Notes: a model not told the origin generated them from the letters alone. Numbered from the stretch's first letter, positions 47,847-56,188 are shown. The stretch: DNA of 64,000 nt from Kitasatospora sp. NBC_00374 (GCF_041434935.1 NZ_CP107964.1:7547001-7611000); one strand, 5' to 3'. Numbers and translations: made by a program.

Positions 47847-48365
47847 CTACGGCTGCGAACAGTCGGAACAGTCGGTGTCCCGCGGGTGTGCGGGCGGGGG
47901 GACGGTGTCGGTGTCGGTGGTGCGGTGGGTCCTGACGATCAGTCGGCACCGGCGCCGGCGCAGCGTGCTGGTGAACTCCAGATGCGGGCCCAGATGGCCG
48001 ACGATCCGGTCCGCGGCCGACTTGGAGACGCCGAACAGCGCGGCCACCTCACGCATGGTCAGATCGGTGCGCCAGTAGGCCACCACCAGCAGGACGCGGT
48101 CGCCCAGGCAGAGCGTCCAGCGGCGTCCGGCCCGCGGGCCCTCGTCGCCGGCGAGCGGGCGCAGGGTCTCCAGCAACTGGGCGAACTCCACGGCGCCCAG
48201 GCCGGTCAGCAGCTGCACCCAGGTCGCTTCCGCCGCGCTGATCAGCTGCGTCACGGGCGGCCCGGGCCGCTTTGCCGCGGTGTCGGGCCGCTGCGCCCCG
48301 GCGCCGGCCTGCTCGGCCGGGCCGGTCCCGTTCCTCGCACCACGTCCACCGCCGCCGTCCCTCAT
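47847..48365 (-). CDS. HTH protein resembling the N-terminus of an IS5-family transposase
   Basis: 172 residues from the ATG at 48365, which follows AAGGTGG. A GTG at 48395 is an alternative start. The first 50 residues are Gly/Ala/Arg-rich. The core RRWTLCLGDRVLLVVAYWRTDLTMREVAALFGVSKSAADRIVGHLGP region is the HTH that precedes the DDE domain in Streptomyces IS5/IS112-like transposases. The protein stops soon after RRRRCRLIV, exactly where the DDE domain (usually DGTLVPT) should begin, so the catalytic part is missing. It may be a decayed insertion element or a domesticated DNA-binding protein. It follows the amine oxidase gene by 49 bases on the same strand, so it is probably in that operon. 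No inverted repeats marking an IS were found. Confidence 0.7.
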   Translation of the reverse strand: MRDGGGGRGARNGTGPAEQAGAGAQRPDTAAKRPGPPVTQLISAAEATWVQLLTGLGAVEFAQLLETLRPLAGDEGPRAGRRWTLCLGDRVLLVVAYWRTDLTMREVAALFGVSKSAADRIVGHLGPHLEFTSTLRRRRCRLIVRTHRTTDTDTVPPPAHPRDTDCSDCSQP

Positions 48366-48414
48366 CGCCCCACCTTGCCCCCGACTCGCGCTCACTTGCC
48401 CCCGAGGCGGGCGC

Positions 48415-50094
48415 TCACTCCTCCGGCAGGAGGACGGGCGCGATCTCGTCGAAGACGTCTCCGGGGCCGGGATTGGCCGGATCGCAGGCGCCACCCAGAT
48501 GGCGCACCACTCCCCAGACCGCGTTGAGCGCGGTGGTGACCGCACCCTCGGCGAACCCCGCCGTCCAGGAGACGTCGTCCCCGGCCAGGAAGAACCCGCG
48601 CTGGCCGGCCGGAAAGCCGTCCTGTACGAACTGGGTGAACAGCCGCCGCTGGTAGCGGTACTGCCCGGGGAGGTTCGCCTTGAAGGCCCCCATGAAGAGT
48701 GGCTCGGTCTCCCAGGTCACCGTAATGGGTGCTCCGATGATATGCCCACGGAGATCAACATCGGGATAGATTTCCGCCAGCCGCACGAGCAGGACCTCCA
48801 GCCGTTCCTCGTCGCTCAGCGTGGCCAACTTCAGCGAGTCGTCATTCCACGTGTACGAAAGGCATATGACCCCCGGGCGGTCCGGTCCCTCGTCGAAGAG
48901 ATACACCCCGCGGGGTGCACGGTCGGTGAGCGTCATGCTCATCACGTCGGCCCCGGTCCGGGGATCGACATCCAGCCAGAACGGCCGGTCCGTGAGCACG
49001 AAGAGCTTCGAGGCGCCCATGTAGTGGGTCCGCTCCACGGCCGTCCAGTGCGCCTGCGACAGCAGGGCCGGATCGCACTCGATGCGGTTCAGCAGCGTCC
49101 ACACGTGCGGGGTGAAGACCACCGCCGGATAGTGCTCGCGGACCCCGTCGGCGGCCGTGACCTCGACCCCGTCCCCGGCCCGCCGCAGCGCCCGCACCCC
49201 CGGCCGTGGACGGCCGCCGTGCAGCGAGGCCAGCGAGGTGCCGGCCGGCCAGTGGCCGCCCGGCCCGGCCGGCCGGGTCCACAGCCCGTCCACCAGCCGC
49301 CCGGTGCCGCCGACCAGCCGGACCTGGTCCTGGTCGGCGCCGGTGTACACCACCCGCAGCACCTCCAGGATGGAGTTGGGGAAGTCGGTGTCCCAGCCGC
49401 CGGTGCCGAAGCCCACCTGTCCGAAGATCTCCCGGTGCCGGAACGACCGGAAGTACGGCGAGGCGGCCAGGAACCCGTAGAAGGACTGGTCGTCCATGGT
49501 GCGCACCATGCGGTTCCACACCGCCTTGAGCAGCGGGGCGTCCCGGCGCCGCACCGAGTCCTCCATGACGCTCAGCTCGGCCTGTTCCAGCAGCGTCTTC
49601 TCCCAGGCGTCGGCGACCTCACGGAACACCGGCGGCAGATCGTCCACCGTCCGCGCCAGCCGCCGCTCGCCGTGCAGGTGCACCACCGTGCTCGGCGTGT
49701 GCGCCGCGAGCGGGTTGGGGAACGGACTGGTCGTCAGGCCGAGCGCGTCGACATAGTGGAACAGCGTCGTCGCCGACAGCGGGAAGCGCATCGCGCCGAC
49801 CTCCGCCGTCACCCCCGGATCGGCCGGGAAGGGCACCGCCCGCATCCGGCCGCCCAGCACACCGGCCTCGTACAGCACCGGCCGCAGCCCCAGCCGCATC
49901 AACTCGTACGCGGCCACCAGGCCGGCCACGCCACCGCCCACCACCGCCACCGCGGCGCCGAGCCGCTCGGCCGGCACCCGGCCGAGCCCGGCCGGGTGCC
50001 GCAGCCAGTCGTCGTAGGCGAACGGGAAGTCGGGGCCGAACATCGTCAGCGGAGCGGTCAGGTCACGCGAGAGGTCGCCGGTAGCGGGAGACAT
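48415..50094 (-). CDS. FAD-dependent amine oxidase/amino-acid 2-monooxygenase (probable arginine 2-monooxygenase)
   Basis: 559 residues of the flavin monoamine-oxidase family. An FAD-binding GGGVAG lies at 53-58 with the following acidic residue near 75 (LYEAG) and GGRMRA next to it. A C-terminal FAD motif reads FFLAGDDVSWTAGFAEGAV. It resembles tryptophan/arginine 2-monooxygenases and L-amino-acid oxidases. In PKS clusters with guanidino or amino starters, such enzymes turn arginine into 4-guanidinobutanamide with loss of CO2. The amidase gene just upstream (31-base gap) fits the next step. Good ribosome site GAAAGGTG. The substrate could also be lysine or ornithine; arginine is favoured by context, not shown by sequence. 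Confidence 0.87.
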   Translation of the reverse strand: MSPATGDLSRDLTAPLTMFGPDFPFAYDDWLRHPAGLGRVPAERLGAAVAVVGGGVAGLVAAYELMRLGLRPVLYEAGVLGGRMRAVPFPADPGVTAEVGAMRFPLSATTLFHYVDALGLTTSPFPNPLAAHTPSTVVHLHGERRLARTVDDLPPVFREVADAWEKTLLEQAELSVMEDSVRRRDAPLLKAVWNRMVRTMDDQSFYGFLAASPYFRSFRHREIFGQVGFGTGGWDTDFPNSILEVLRVVYTGADQDQVRLVGGTGRLVDGLWTRPAGPGGHWPAGTSLASLHGGRPRPGVRALRRAGDGVEVTAADGVREHYPAVVFTPHVWTLLNRIECDPALLSQAHWTAVERTHYMGASKLFVLTDRPFWLDVDPRTGADVMSMTLTDRAPRGVYLFDEGPDRPGVICLSYTWNDDSLKLATLSDEERLEVLLVRLAEIYPDVDLRGHIIGAPITVTWETEPLFMGAFKANLPGQYRYQRRLFTQFVQDGFPAGQRGFFLAGDDVSWTAGFAEGAVTTALNAVWGVVRHLGGACDPANPGPGDVFDEIAPVLLPEE

Positions 50095-50125
50095 GGGACA
50101 CCTTTCGGGGCCCGGCCCACCAGGG

Positions 50126-50929
50126 TCAGCCCAGCCGGGCGGGCAGACCCTCGTAGAGCTCGGGACGCCGGTCGAGGAGATAGGGAGTGTCGGCGCGCGC
50201 CTTCGCCACCACGGCCGGGTCGACGTCCGCCAGCAGCAGTCCCTCGACGGGATCCTCCAGCGTCACCCGCGTGCCGTCCGGGGCGGCCACCGTGGTCAGC
50301 CCGCAGAAGTCCAGGCCGCCCCGCTCGCCGATCCAGTTGGTGTAGGCCACGTACAGCTGGCTCTCGAACGCCCGGGCCGGCACCAGCGTCCTGGCGACGA
50401 ACTCCCAGGGCCGCATCAGCGCCGTCGGCACCACCAGCAGCTGCGAGCCGGCCATCGCGTGCGCCCGCACCGACTCCGGGAACTCCACGTCGTAGCAGAC
50501 CAGCAGACCCACCGTCAGACCGCCGAGCCGCGCCTGCACCACACCGTGGTCGCCCGGCACGAAACGGGAGGTGTCCACGTCGCCGAACAGGTGCGCCTTG
50601 CGGTAGGCCGCCAGCGTGCCGCCGTCCGCGGCCACCAGCCGGGCCGCGTTGTACACCCCGGTGCCGTCGTCCTCCGGCCAGCCGTGCACCACGGCGATCG
50701 AGAACTCGCGGGCGATCTCCGAGATCGCCGCACAGTGCGGGCCGTCCAACGGCTCGGCCGCCCGGGCCAGCGTGCCGGGCCGCAGCGGGTAGCCGCCCAC
50801 GGTCATCTCCGGCGCCACCAGCAGCTGCGCCCCCTCCCGCGCGGCCCGCCGGGCCGCCTCGCGCAACCGCGCCAGCAGATGCGGGACGTCGGGGGAGCCG
50901 CACGCGGCCTGCCAGCAAGCAATCCTCAT
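50126..50929 (-). CDS. Nitrilase-superfamily amidohydrolase (probable 4-guanidinobutanamide amidase)
   Basis: 267 residues with the complete Glu-Lys-Cys triad: Glu41 (LLVAPE), Lys111 (AAYRKAHLF) and Cys145 (LLVCYDVEFPE). This is the carbon-nitrogen hydrolase fold. Expected reaction: hydrolysis of the terminal amide from the flavin oxidase step to the free acid (4-guanidinobutyrate) plus ammonia. ATG with GAGGA nine bases upstream. First gene of a - strand operon (amidase, oxidase, HTH gene) that diverges from the acyltransferase operon across 255 bases holding back-to-back predicted promoters. Confidence 0.9.
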   Translation of the reverse strand: MRIACWQAACGSPDVPHLLARLREAARRAAREGAQLLVAPEMTVGGYPLRPGTLARAAEPLDGPHCAAISEIAREFSIAVVHGWPEDDGTGVYNAARLVAADGGTLAAYRKAHLFGDVDTSRFVPGDHGVVQARLGGLTVGLLVCYDVEFPESVRAHAMAGSQLLVVPTALMRPWEFVARTLVPARAFESQLYVAYTNWIGERGGLDFCGLTTVAAPDGTRVTLEDPVEGLLLADVDPAVVAKARADTPYLLDRRPELYEGLPARLG

Positions 50930-50986
50930 CGCGTGCGTCCTCGGGTAGCGGGTGCGGTCGTCCCCGGGCGTCCTTCGCCGCCACCG

Positions 50987-51021
50987 ACGCTAGGCGGGCC
51001 CCGTCCGCGCGACAACCCCTG
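50987..51021 (-). promoter_or_regulatory. Predicted activator-dependent promoter of the amidase-oxidase operon
   Basis: On the - strand a CAGGGGTTG box starts at 51021 and a TAGCGT -10 hexamer lies at 50992-50987, 28 bases from the A of the box. This is the same layout as at the other operons. The box forms one arm of the inverted repeat CCCCTG-AC-CAGGGG at 51016-51029. Confidence 0.6.
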
Positions 51022-51051
51022 ACCAGGGGCGGATCCGCCGCGCCCCGCGGC

Positions 51052-51108
51052 TAGGGGCGGCAGGGGTGGCAACAGGGGTGGCGGGCCCGCGGGCGTACGC
51101 GGTTACGT
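51052..51108 (+). promoter_or_regulatory. Predicted activator-dependent promoter of the acyltransferase operon
   Basis: TAGGGG at 51052-51057 is followed by two direct CAGGGGTGGC repeats (51061, 51073) 12 bases apart. A TTACGT hexamer lies at 51103-51108, 29 bases after the A of the last box. Transcription would begin near 51115, about 70 bases before the ATG. Confidence 0.6.
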
Positions 51109-51184
51109 TCCACCAGGACCCGACCGCCCCGACCCCGTCGACCGGCCCGGGCCCGGCCTCGAACCGCCGACAGAACGGGCTGAC

Positions 51185-52120
51185 ATGACGACCGGTGAGC
51201 CGGCGAGCAGCGCAATCGTCTTCCCCGCGATGGGCCCCTCGCGCTTCGCCGACTTTAGCCGCTTCATGGTGGCGAACGCAGCCGCCAGGGAACGCTTCGC
51301 GGTGGCCGACGAGGTGCTCGGCCACAGCGTCTTCGACGCGCTGCGCGCGAGCGACGACGACTACTCCGAGGTCGCCCAGGTGACCTCCTTCGTGACCTCG
51401 CTGGCCCTGGTCGACTGGGGCCTGGCGACCGGACGGCAGGCGCCCGCCGACTACTGCGCCGGGGTGAGCTTCGGCAAGCTGGCCGCCGCCGCCCACGCCG
51501 ACGTGCTGCCCTTCGAGGAGGCGGTGCGCCTGGTCGCGGAGACCGCCCGCTGCGAGCGCGAGTACTTCGCCGAGCATCACAGCGACATCGTCACCCACTC
51601 CTTCGTCAAGATCGGTCCCGAGCAGCTGGACGCGCTGCTCGCCGAACTCGCGGCCGCCGACGAGTGGTACGAACTCTCCTCGCACCTGGACCACGACCTC
51701 TACATGGTCTCGCTGTCCGAACGGGCGCTGGACGGCTTCAAGAAGCGCATCGGCGCCTGCGGCGGCTACTCGCTCTACACCATGCGCCCGCCCGCCCACG
51801 CGAGCATCTTCCAGCCGCTGCGCGACCGGGTCGAGCAGGACGTGCTGGCCGGCTACCGGCTGCGGGACCCGCGGCTGCCGATCGTCTCCGACCAGGACGG
51901 CTCGCTGGTGGAGAGCGCCGAGCAGGCCGCCGAGTGGATCCTCGGAGGCTTCGTCCGGCCGATGCGCTGGCCCGGCATCGTCGACACCCTGGCCGGCCGG
52001 GGCGTCGACCGGATCGCCATCGTCGGGCGCGACCGGCTGCTGCGCCGCCTCAAGTGCACCGTCGACAACTTCACCACCAGCACGCTCGCACCCGACTCGG
52101 CGCTCAAGCCCGCGGCGTGA
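51185..52120 (+). CDS. Discrete acyltransferase (probable starter-unit transferase)
   Basis: 311 residues, FabD/PKS-AT fold. The nucleophile region reads AGVSFGKLAAA, aligning without gaps to [11 protein letters not shown] of the PKS ATs here, so Ser is kept but the preceding His is Val. The following helix reads RLVAETARCE where the PKS ATs have [10 protein letters not shown]. The Arg that holds the malonyl carboxylate is Thr. A His remains in RPPAHASIF at the place of HAFH. The enzyme therefore probably transfers a mono-acyl group rather than malonate. In 4-guanidinobutyryl/4-aminobutyryl-primed PKS systems a discrete AT moves the starter from CoA to the loading ACP, and the first PKS gene here has a lone loading ACP. 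Weak ribosome site. Confidence 0.88.
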   Translation: MTTGEPASSAIVFPAMGPSRFADFSRFMVANAAARERFAVADEVLGHSVFDALRASDDDYSEVAQVTSFVTSLALVDWGLATGRQAPADYCAGVSFGKLAAAAHADVLPFEEAVRLVAETARCEREYFAEHHSDIVTHSFVKIGPEQLDALLAELAAADEWYELSSHLDHDLYMVSLSERALDGFKKRIGACGGYSLYTMRPPAHASIFQPLRDRVEQDVLAGYRLRDPRLPIVSDQDGSLVESAEQAAEWILGGFVRPMRWPGIVDTLAGRGVDRIAIVGRDRLLRRLKCTVDNFTTSTLAPDSALKPAA

Positions 52121-52217
52121 GCAGCCCGCACAGCGGCGCCGCAGCCCGCCGACCGGCCGGCGCCGGGCCGCCGACGCGCAGAGCGTGCGGCCGAGCGCCC
52201 GAGAAAGGCACCACCCC

Positions 52218-53081
52218 TTGACGAACCACCCCGGCGCGGCGCACGGCACGCTCTTCGCCACCAGCGACCTGCACATCGGCTACCAGGAGAACCGCGCGAT
52301 CGTCGAGGGCCTGCGGCCCGCGGCGCCGAACGACTGGCTGATCGTCGCCGGTGACATCGGCGAGATCATGGCGGACGTCCGGTGGGCGCTCGGACTGCTC
52401 GCCGAGCGGTTCGCCACCGTGGTCTGGGCGCCCGGCAACCACGAGCTGTGGACCCATCCGGCGGACCCGGTGGCCCTGCGCGGGGTACGGCGCTACGAGC
52501 ACCTCGTCGCGCTCTGCCGCGAGCTGGGCGTGCACACCCCTGAGGACCCCTACCCGGTCTGGCACGGCGAGGGCGGGCCGGTGCGGATCGCGCCGCTGTT
52601 CGTCGGCTACGACTACACCTTCCTGCCCCCGGGCGCCGCGACCAAGGCCCAGGCGCTGGCGCGGGCCCACGAGAGCGGCGCGGTCTGCTCCGACGAGTAC
52701 CTGCTGCACCCCGACCCCTACCCGAGCCGGGAGGCCTGGTGCCGGGCCCGGGTGGCGGCCACCGAACGGCGGCTCGCCGAGGCCGATCCGGCGGTGCCCA
52801 CCATCCTGGTCAACCACTACCCGCTGGTGCGCGAGCCGACCGACGTCCTGTACTACCCGGAGCTCGCGCAGTGGTGCGGCACCACGGCCACCGCCGACTG
52901 GCACACCCGCTACAACGTGGCGGCCGTCGTCTACGGCCACCTGCACATCCCCCGGCGCACCCGCCACGACGGCGTGCGCTTCCAGGAGGTGTCGGTCGGC
53001 TACCCGCGCGAGTGGCGCCGCCGAGGCCCCGACGTGCCCTCGGGCCTGACCCGGATCCTGCCGGAGCGGGGCACCCGGTGA
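52218..53081 (+). CDS. Metallophosphoesterase
   Basis: 287 residues from a TTG start that follows GAGAAAGG; an in-frame GTG at 52185 is less well placed. All calcineurin-like metal motifs are present: SDLHIG (DxH), VAGDIGE (GD), GNHELW (GNHE), LVNHYPL and YGHLHIP (GHxH). The two metals are expected to hydrolyse a phosphoester. The natural substrate is not known. It is translationally coupled to the phosphopantetheinyl transferase gene (GTGA overlap), so a role in carrier-protein or CoA-related phosphoester chemistry is possible, which is inference. It lacks the GGDHS-type motifs of agmatinases, so it should not remove the amidino group. Confidence 0.85.
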   Translation: MTNHPGAAHGTLFATSDLHIGYQENRAIVEGLRPAAPNDWLIVAGDIGEIMADVRWALGLLAERFATVVWAPGNHELWTHPADPVALRGVRRYEHLVALCRELGVHTPEDPYPVWHGEGGPVRIAPLFVGYDYTFLPPGAATKAQALARAHESGAVCSDEYLLHPDPYPSREAWCRARVAATERRLAEADPAVPTILVNHYPLVREPTDVLYYPELAQWCGTTATADWHTRYNVAAVVYGHLHIPRRTRHDGVRFQEVSVGYPREWRRRGPDVPSGLTRILPERGTR

Positions 53082-53740
53082 TCGAACGGATCCTGCCCGC
53101 CCGGGTCGCGGCGGTGGAGTCGACCTCGCAGACCGGGGCGCCGACCGCCGACCTCTTTCCCGAGGAACTCGCCTACATCGCACGCTCGGTGCCGCACCGC
53201 CAGGCCGAGTTCGGCGCCGTACGCCGGTGCGCCCGGCGCGCGCTCGCCGCCCTCGGACAGCCGGCCGTGCCGCTGGTCCCCGGACCGCGGGGCGAACCCC
53301 GCTGGCCCGCCGGGGTGGTGGGCAGCATGACGCACTGCACCGGCTACCGGGCGGCGGCGCTGGCCCCGGCCGACGAGGTGCTGAGCCTGGGGATCGACGC
53401 CGAGCCCGACCTCCCGCTGCCCGACGGCGTGCTGGAGGCGGTCGGCCGCCCCGAGGAACTGCCCGGGCTCGCCCGGCTCGGCCGTGCCCACCCGGAACTG
53501 CACGCAGACCGGCTGCTGTTCAGCGCCAAGGAGAGCGTCTACAAGGCGTGGTTCCCGCTGACCGGCCTGATGCTGGACTTCTCCGAGGCCACCCTTGCCT
53601 TCGAGCCGGACGGCACCTTCACCGCCCGGCTCCTGGTGCCGGGGCCGCTCGTCGCCGGCCGCCGCCTGCCGGGCTTCGAGGGCCGCTGGACGGCCTCGTC
53701 CGGGCTGGTCCTGACGGCGGTCGCGGTGCCCCACCCCTGA
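53078..53740 (+). CDS. 4'-phosphopantetheinyl transferase (Sfp/EntD type)
   Basis: 220 residues. The GTG start overlaps the upstream stop (GTGA). Motifs: GSMTHCTGYRAAAL, LGIDAEP (metal-binding Asp-Glu) and FSAKESVYKAWF (Lys/Glu), in the order usual for the EntD branch. It transfers phosphopantetheine from CoA to the ACP serines, activating this PKS. A cluster-owned enzyme fits the large number of ACPs here. Its 3' end is followed by 319 bases with the ligase promoter. Confidence 0.93.
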   Translation: MIERILPARVAAVESTSQTGAPTADLFPEELAYIARSVPHRQAEFGAVRRCARRALAALGQPAVPLVPGPRGEPRWPAGVVGSMTHCTGYRAAALAPADEVLSLGIDAEPDLPLPDGVLEAVGRPEELPGLARLGRAHPELHADRLLFSAKESVYKAWFPLTGLMLDFSEATLAFEPDGTFTARLLVPGPLVAGRRLPGFEGRWTASSGLVLTAVAVPHP

Positions 53741-53806
53741 ACTCCCAGGGGGCTTTCGCCGGACGGCAGTTGGTGCGACGGAGCGCCTCCTCGGGCTGGG
53801 GGCGGA

Positions 53807-53841
53807 TAGGGGTACTGCGGCCCGCGACCGGTCGGTAACGT
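53807..53841 (+). promoter_or_regulatory. Predicted activator-dependent promoter of the acyl-CoA ligase gene
   Basis: TAGGGG at 53807-53812 (AGGGGT, as in the other operons) and TAACGT at 53836-53841, 28 bases after the A of the box. The remainder of the 53741-54059 gap is GC-rich and shows no gene. Confidence 0.55.
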
Positions 53842-54059
53842 CCGGAACGCGGCGGCGCGGCTCCCCCCGGCCTCCGGCTCCGCCGAACGGCGCGCCCGAC
53901 GCCGGCGCCGCAGCTGCCCAGGGCCCGGACCGGGCCCGACCGAGACCGTGTCGGCCCACTGCCGCGGTCTTTCCCCACGGCCCCGGATCCGACGCCCGTG
54001 CGCCGGAGTTGCGGGCGCGTCCCGCGGTGGCCGCCGAGTAGAGAAGGAAGAGTGAGCCG

Positions 54060-55484
54060 ATGGCGGCAAAGATCCTCGCGGAGGACTCGGCGGTGACCCT
54101 CGCCGCGTTCGAGCAGGACACCCTGAGGGTCGCGCAGGTCCTGCGCGAACGCGGTGTCGGGCTCGGCAGCAGGGTACTGCTGAAGGCCGGGAACTCCGCC
54201 AGCTACGTGTCGGTCCTGTTCGCCCTGATGCACGTGGGCGCCTCGATCGTGCTGCTCGACCAGCAGGAGCGGGCGGAGGCCACCGGCTCCGTCGTCCGGC
54301 GGTCCGGCGCCAAACTCGTCCTGGTGGACGACGACGCCCCGGTGCCGGCCGACGTCGACCCCGTGCACCTCTACGAGCTCATCTCCGCGGCCCCCGAGGT
54401 CCGGGTCACCGACGAGCACCTGGACTTCGGTGCCTGGAGCGACCTCGACGACGCCCTGATCATGTGGTCCTCCGGCTCGACCGGCGAGCCCAAGGGCATC
54501 GTCAAGAACGGCGGCCGGTTCCTGAGGAACCTGGAGCGCAACGCCCACCACATGGGCCACCGCGCCGACGACGTGCTGCTGCCGCTGCTGCCGTTCTCCC
54601 ACCAGTACGGCCTGTCGATGGTCCTGATCGCCTGGATCGTGCAGGGCTCCCTCGTCATCGCCCCCTACAAGCGCCTCGACCGCGCCCTGCGGATGGCCGG
54701 CCCTTCGGGCGCCACCGTCCTGGACGCCACCCCGGCGACGTACCGCAGCATCCTCGGCATCCTGCGCCAGAAGCCGGCCCTGGAGCGCTCGCTCGGCGCG
54801 GTGCGGATGTTCTGCAGCGGCGCCGCCCCCCTCGACCAGGCCCTCACCGACCTGTACGTGGAGCAGTTCGGCCTGCCGCTGCTGGACAGCTACGGCAGCA
54901 CCGAGGCCGGCAACGTGGCCTTCGCGACCTCGGACAACCCGGTCTCCTGCGGCCGGGTCATGGACGGCCTGCGGATCCGGGTCGTCGACGACGAGGACCA
55001 CGAGGTGCCGGCCGACGTGGTCGGCGAACTGCTGGTCGAGACACCGGACGTGATGATCGGCTATCTGACCGGCGACGGCGGTGTCGACCCCGTCCCGCAG
55101 GACGTCTTCCGCACCGGGGACCTCGGCTACCTGGACACCGACGGGAACCTCTTCGTCCTCGGCCGGAAGTTCGCCGTGCACCGCAACGGCTACACCCTCT
55201 ACCCGGAGATCGTCGAGCGCAAGGCCGCCACCGGCGGCTGCGCCACCCGCATCGTGGCGCTGCCGGACGAGCGCCGCGGCAGCAGCCTGGTCTTCTTCGT
55301 GGAGGACGAGCAGCTGCGCGAGGCCGCCCACTGGCGCGGCCTGCTGAACGAGCTGCTGCCCGCGTACGAGCAGCCGAACCGGGTGGTGGTCCTGGAGCGC
55401 TTCCCGCTCAACCGCAACGGCAAGCCTGACAAGCGCCGGATGACGGAACTGGCGCTCGCCGGGGCCGGCCAGGCGGCCGCCTGA
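54060..55484 (+). CDS. Acyl-CoA ligase (ANL superfamily), starter activation
   Basis: 474 residues, with GAAGGAAG before the ATG. Adenylation motifs in order: IMWSSGSTGEPKG (P-loop, about 138-150), DSYGSTEAGN, GELLVETPDVMIGYL, FRTGDLGYLD, LGRKFAVHRNGYTLYP and the C-terminal LNRNGKPDKRRM catalytic Lys. It should activate a carboxylic acid as acyl-AMP and pass it to CoA. With the oxidase and amidase it completes arginine to 4-guanidinobutyryl-CoA, the likely substrate of the discrete acyltransferase. It is a single gene with its own predicted promoter. The exact acid is not readable from sequence; 4-aminobutyrate or a related amino acid is possible. Confidence 0.9.
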   Translation: MAAKILAEDSAVTLAAFEQDTLRVAQVLRERGVGLGSRVLLKAGNSASYVSVLFALMHVGASIVLLDQQERAEATGSVVRRSGAKLVLVDDDAPVPADVDPVHLYELISAAPEVRVTDEHLDFGAWSDLDDALIMWSSGSTGEPKGIVKNGGRFLRNLERNAHHMGHRADDVLLPLLPFSHQYGLSMVLIAWIVQGSLVIAPYKRLDRALRMAGPSGATVLDATPATYRSILGILRQKPALERSLGAVRMFCSGAAPLDQALTDLYVEQFGLPLLDSYGSTEAGNVAFATSDNPVSCGRVMDGLRIRVVDDEDHEVPADVVGELLVETPDVMIGYLTGDGGVDPVPQDVFRTGDLGYLDTDGNLFVLGRKFAVHRNGYTLYPEIVERKAATGGCATRIVALPDERRGSSLVFFVEDEQLREAAHWRGLLNELLPAYEQPNRVVVLERFPLNRNGKPDKRRMTELALAGAGQAAA

Positions 55485-55508
55485 CGTCCCCGGTGCCCAC
55501 GGTCCGCC

Positions 55509-55550
55509 GGACTGACGGAGCCCGCGGCCGTCCCCGCGGCCCGTCAGTCC
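55509..55550. terminator. Hairpin between convergent ligase and response-regulator genes
   Basis: Arms GGACTGACGG (55509-55518) and CCGTCAGTCC (55541-55550) are perfect, with a GC-rich interior that can pair further. The right arm overlaps the stop of the - strand response-regulator gene. Confidence 0.6.
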
Positions 55551-56188
55551 AGCAGGCCGCGCTCCATCGCCGCCAGGACCGCCGCCGTGCGGTCGGACAC
55601 GTCGAGCTTGCGGAAGATCCGCAGCAGGTGCGTCTTGACCGTCGCCTCCCCGATGTGGAGCTCGCGACCGATGTCGGCGTTGGTCAGTCCCCGGCCGACC
55701 AGCTGCAGCACCTCGCGCTCACGGGCGGACAGCGGCTGCGGCTCGTGCGCCCGCGCCCGGAACAGCCGGCCGGCGACCGCGGGGGAGAGCACCGTCTCAC
55801 CCCGGGCCGCGGCCCGCACCGCGTTGATCAGGTCGACCCGCGAGGTGCCCTTCAGCAGGTAGCCGGCGGCGCCCGCCTCGACCGCGCGCAGGATGTCCGC
55901 ATCGCTCTCGTAGGTGGTGACCACGACCACGCGCGGGCGGCGCGAGTGCGCCAGGATCCGGGCGGTGGCGGTCACGCCGTCCATCGCGCCCATCCGCAGG
56001 TCCATCAGCACCACGTCCGGGGCCAGCGCGGCGGCCAGCACGACCGCCTCCTCGCCCCCGCCGGCCGTGCCGGCGACCATGATGCCCGGCGCCGACTCCA
56101 GCATCGCCGAGAGGCCCTCCCGCACCACCGGGTGGTCGTCGGCGATCAGCACGGTGATGGTCTGCTCGTCGGGCCGGGCGGTGCTCAT
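55544..56188 (-). CDS. NarL/LuxR-family response regulator
   Basis: 214 residues. Receiver domain with acidic pair Asp17-Asp18 region (LIADDHP), phospho-acceptor Asp63 (VVLMDLRM) and Lys113 (YLLKG). A C-terminal LuxR HTH lies at about 153-210 (LSAREREVLQLVGRGLTNADIGREL). Its start overlaps the kinase stop by ATGA, so the pair is translationally coupled and should act together. Likely targets: its own operon and the divergent membrane/PH operon, whose shared upstream region carries repeated GTCCACC sites. That is inference. Confidence 0.94.
   Translation of the reverse strand: MSTARPDEQTITVLIADDHPVVREGLSAMLESAPGIMVAGTAGGGEEAVVLAAALAPDVVLMDLRMGAMDGVTATARILAHSRRPRVVVVTTYESDADILRAVEAGAAGYLLKGTSRVDLINAVRAAARGETVLSPAVAGRLFRARAHEPQPLSAREREVLQLVGRGLTNADIGRELHIGEATVKTHLLRIFRKLDVSDRTAAVLAAMERGLLD

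Noticed and set aside
52218-53081. The metallophosphoesterase as an agmatinase that would remove the amidino group of the starter
   Set aside because: It carries the calcineurin-like motif set (DxH, GD, GNHE, GHxH) and not the ureohydrolase motifs.
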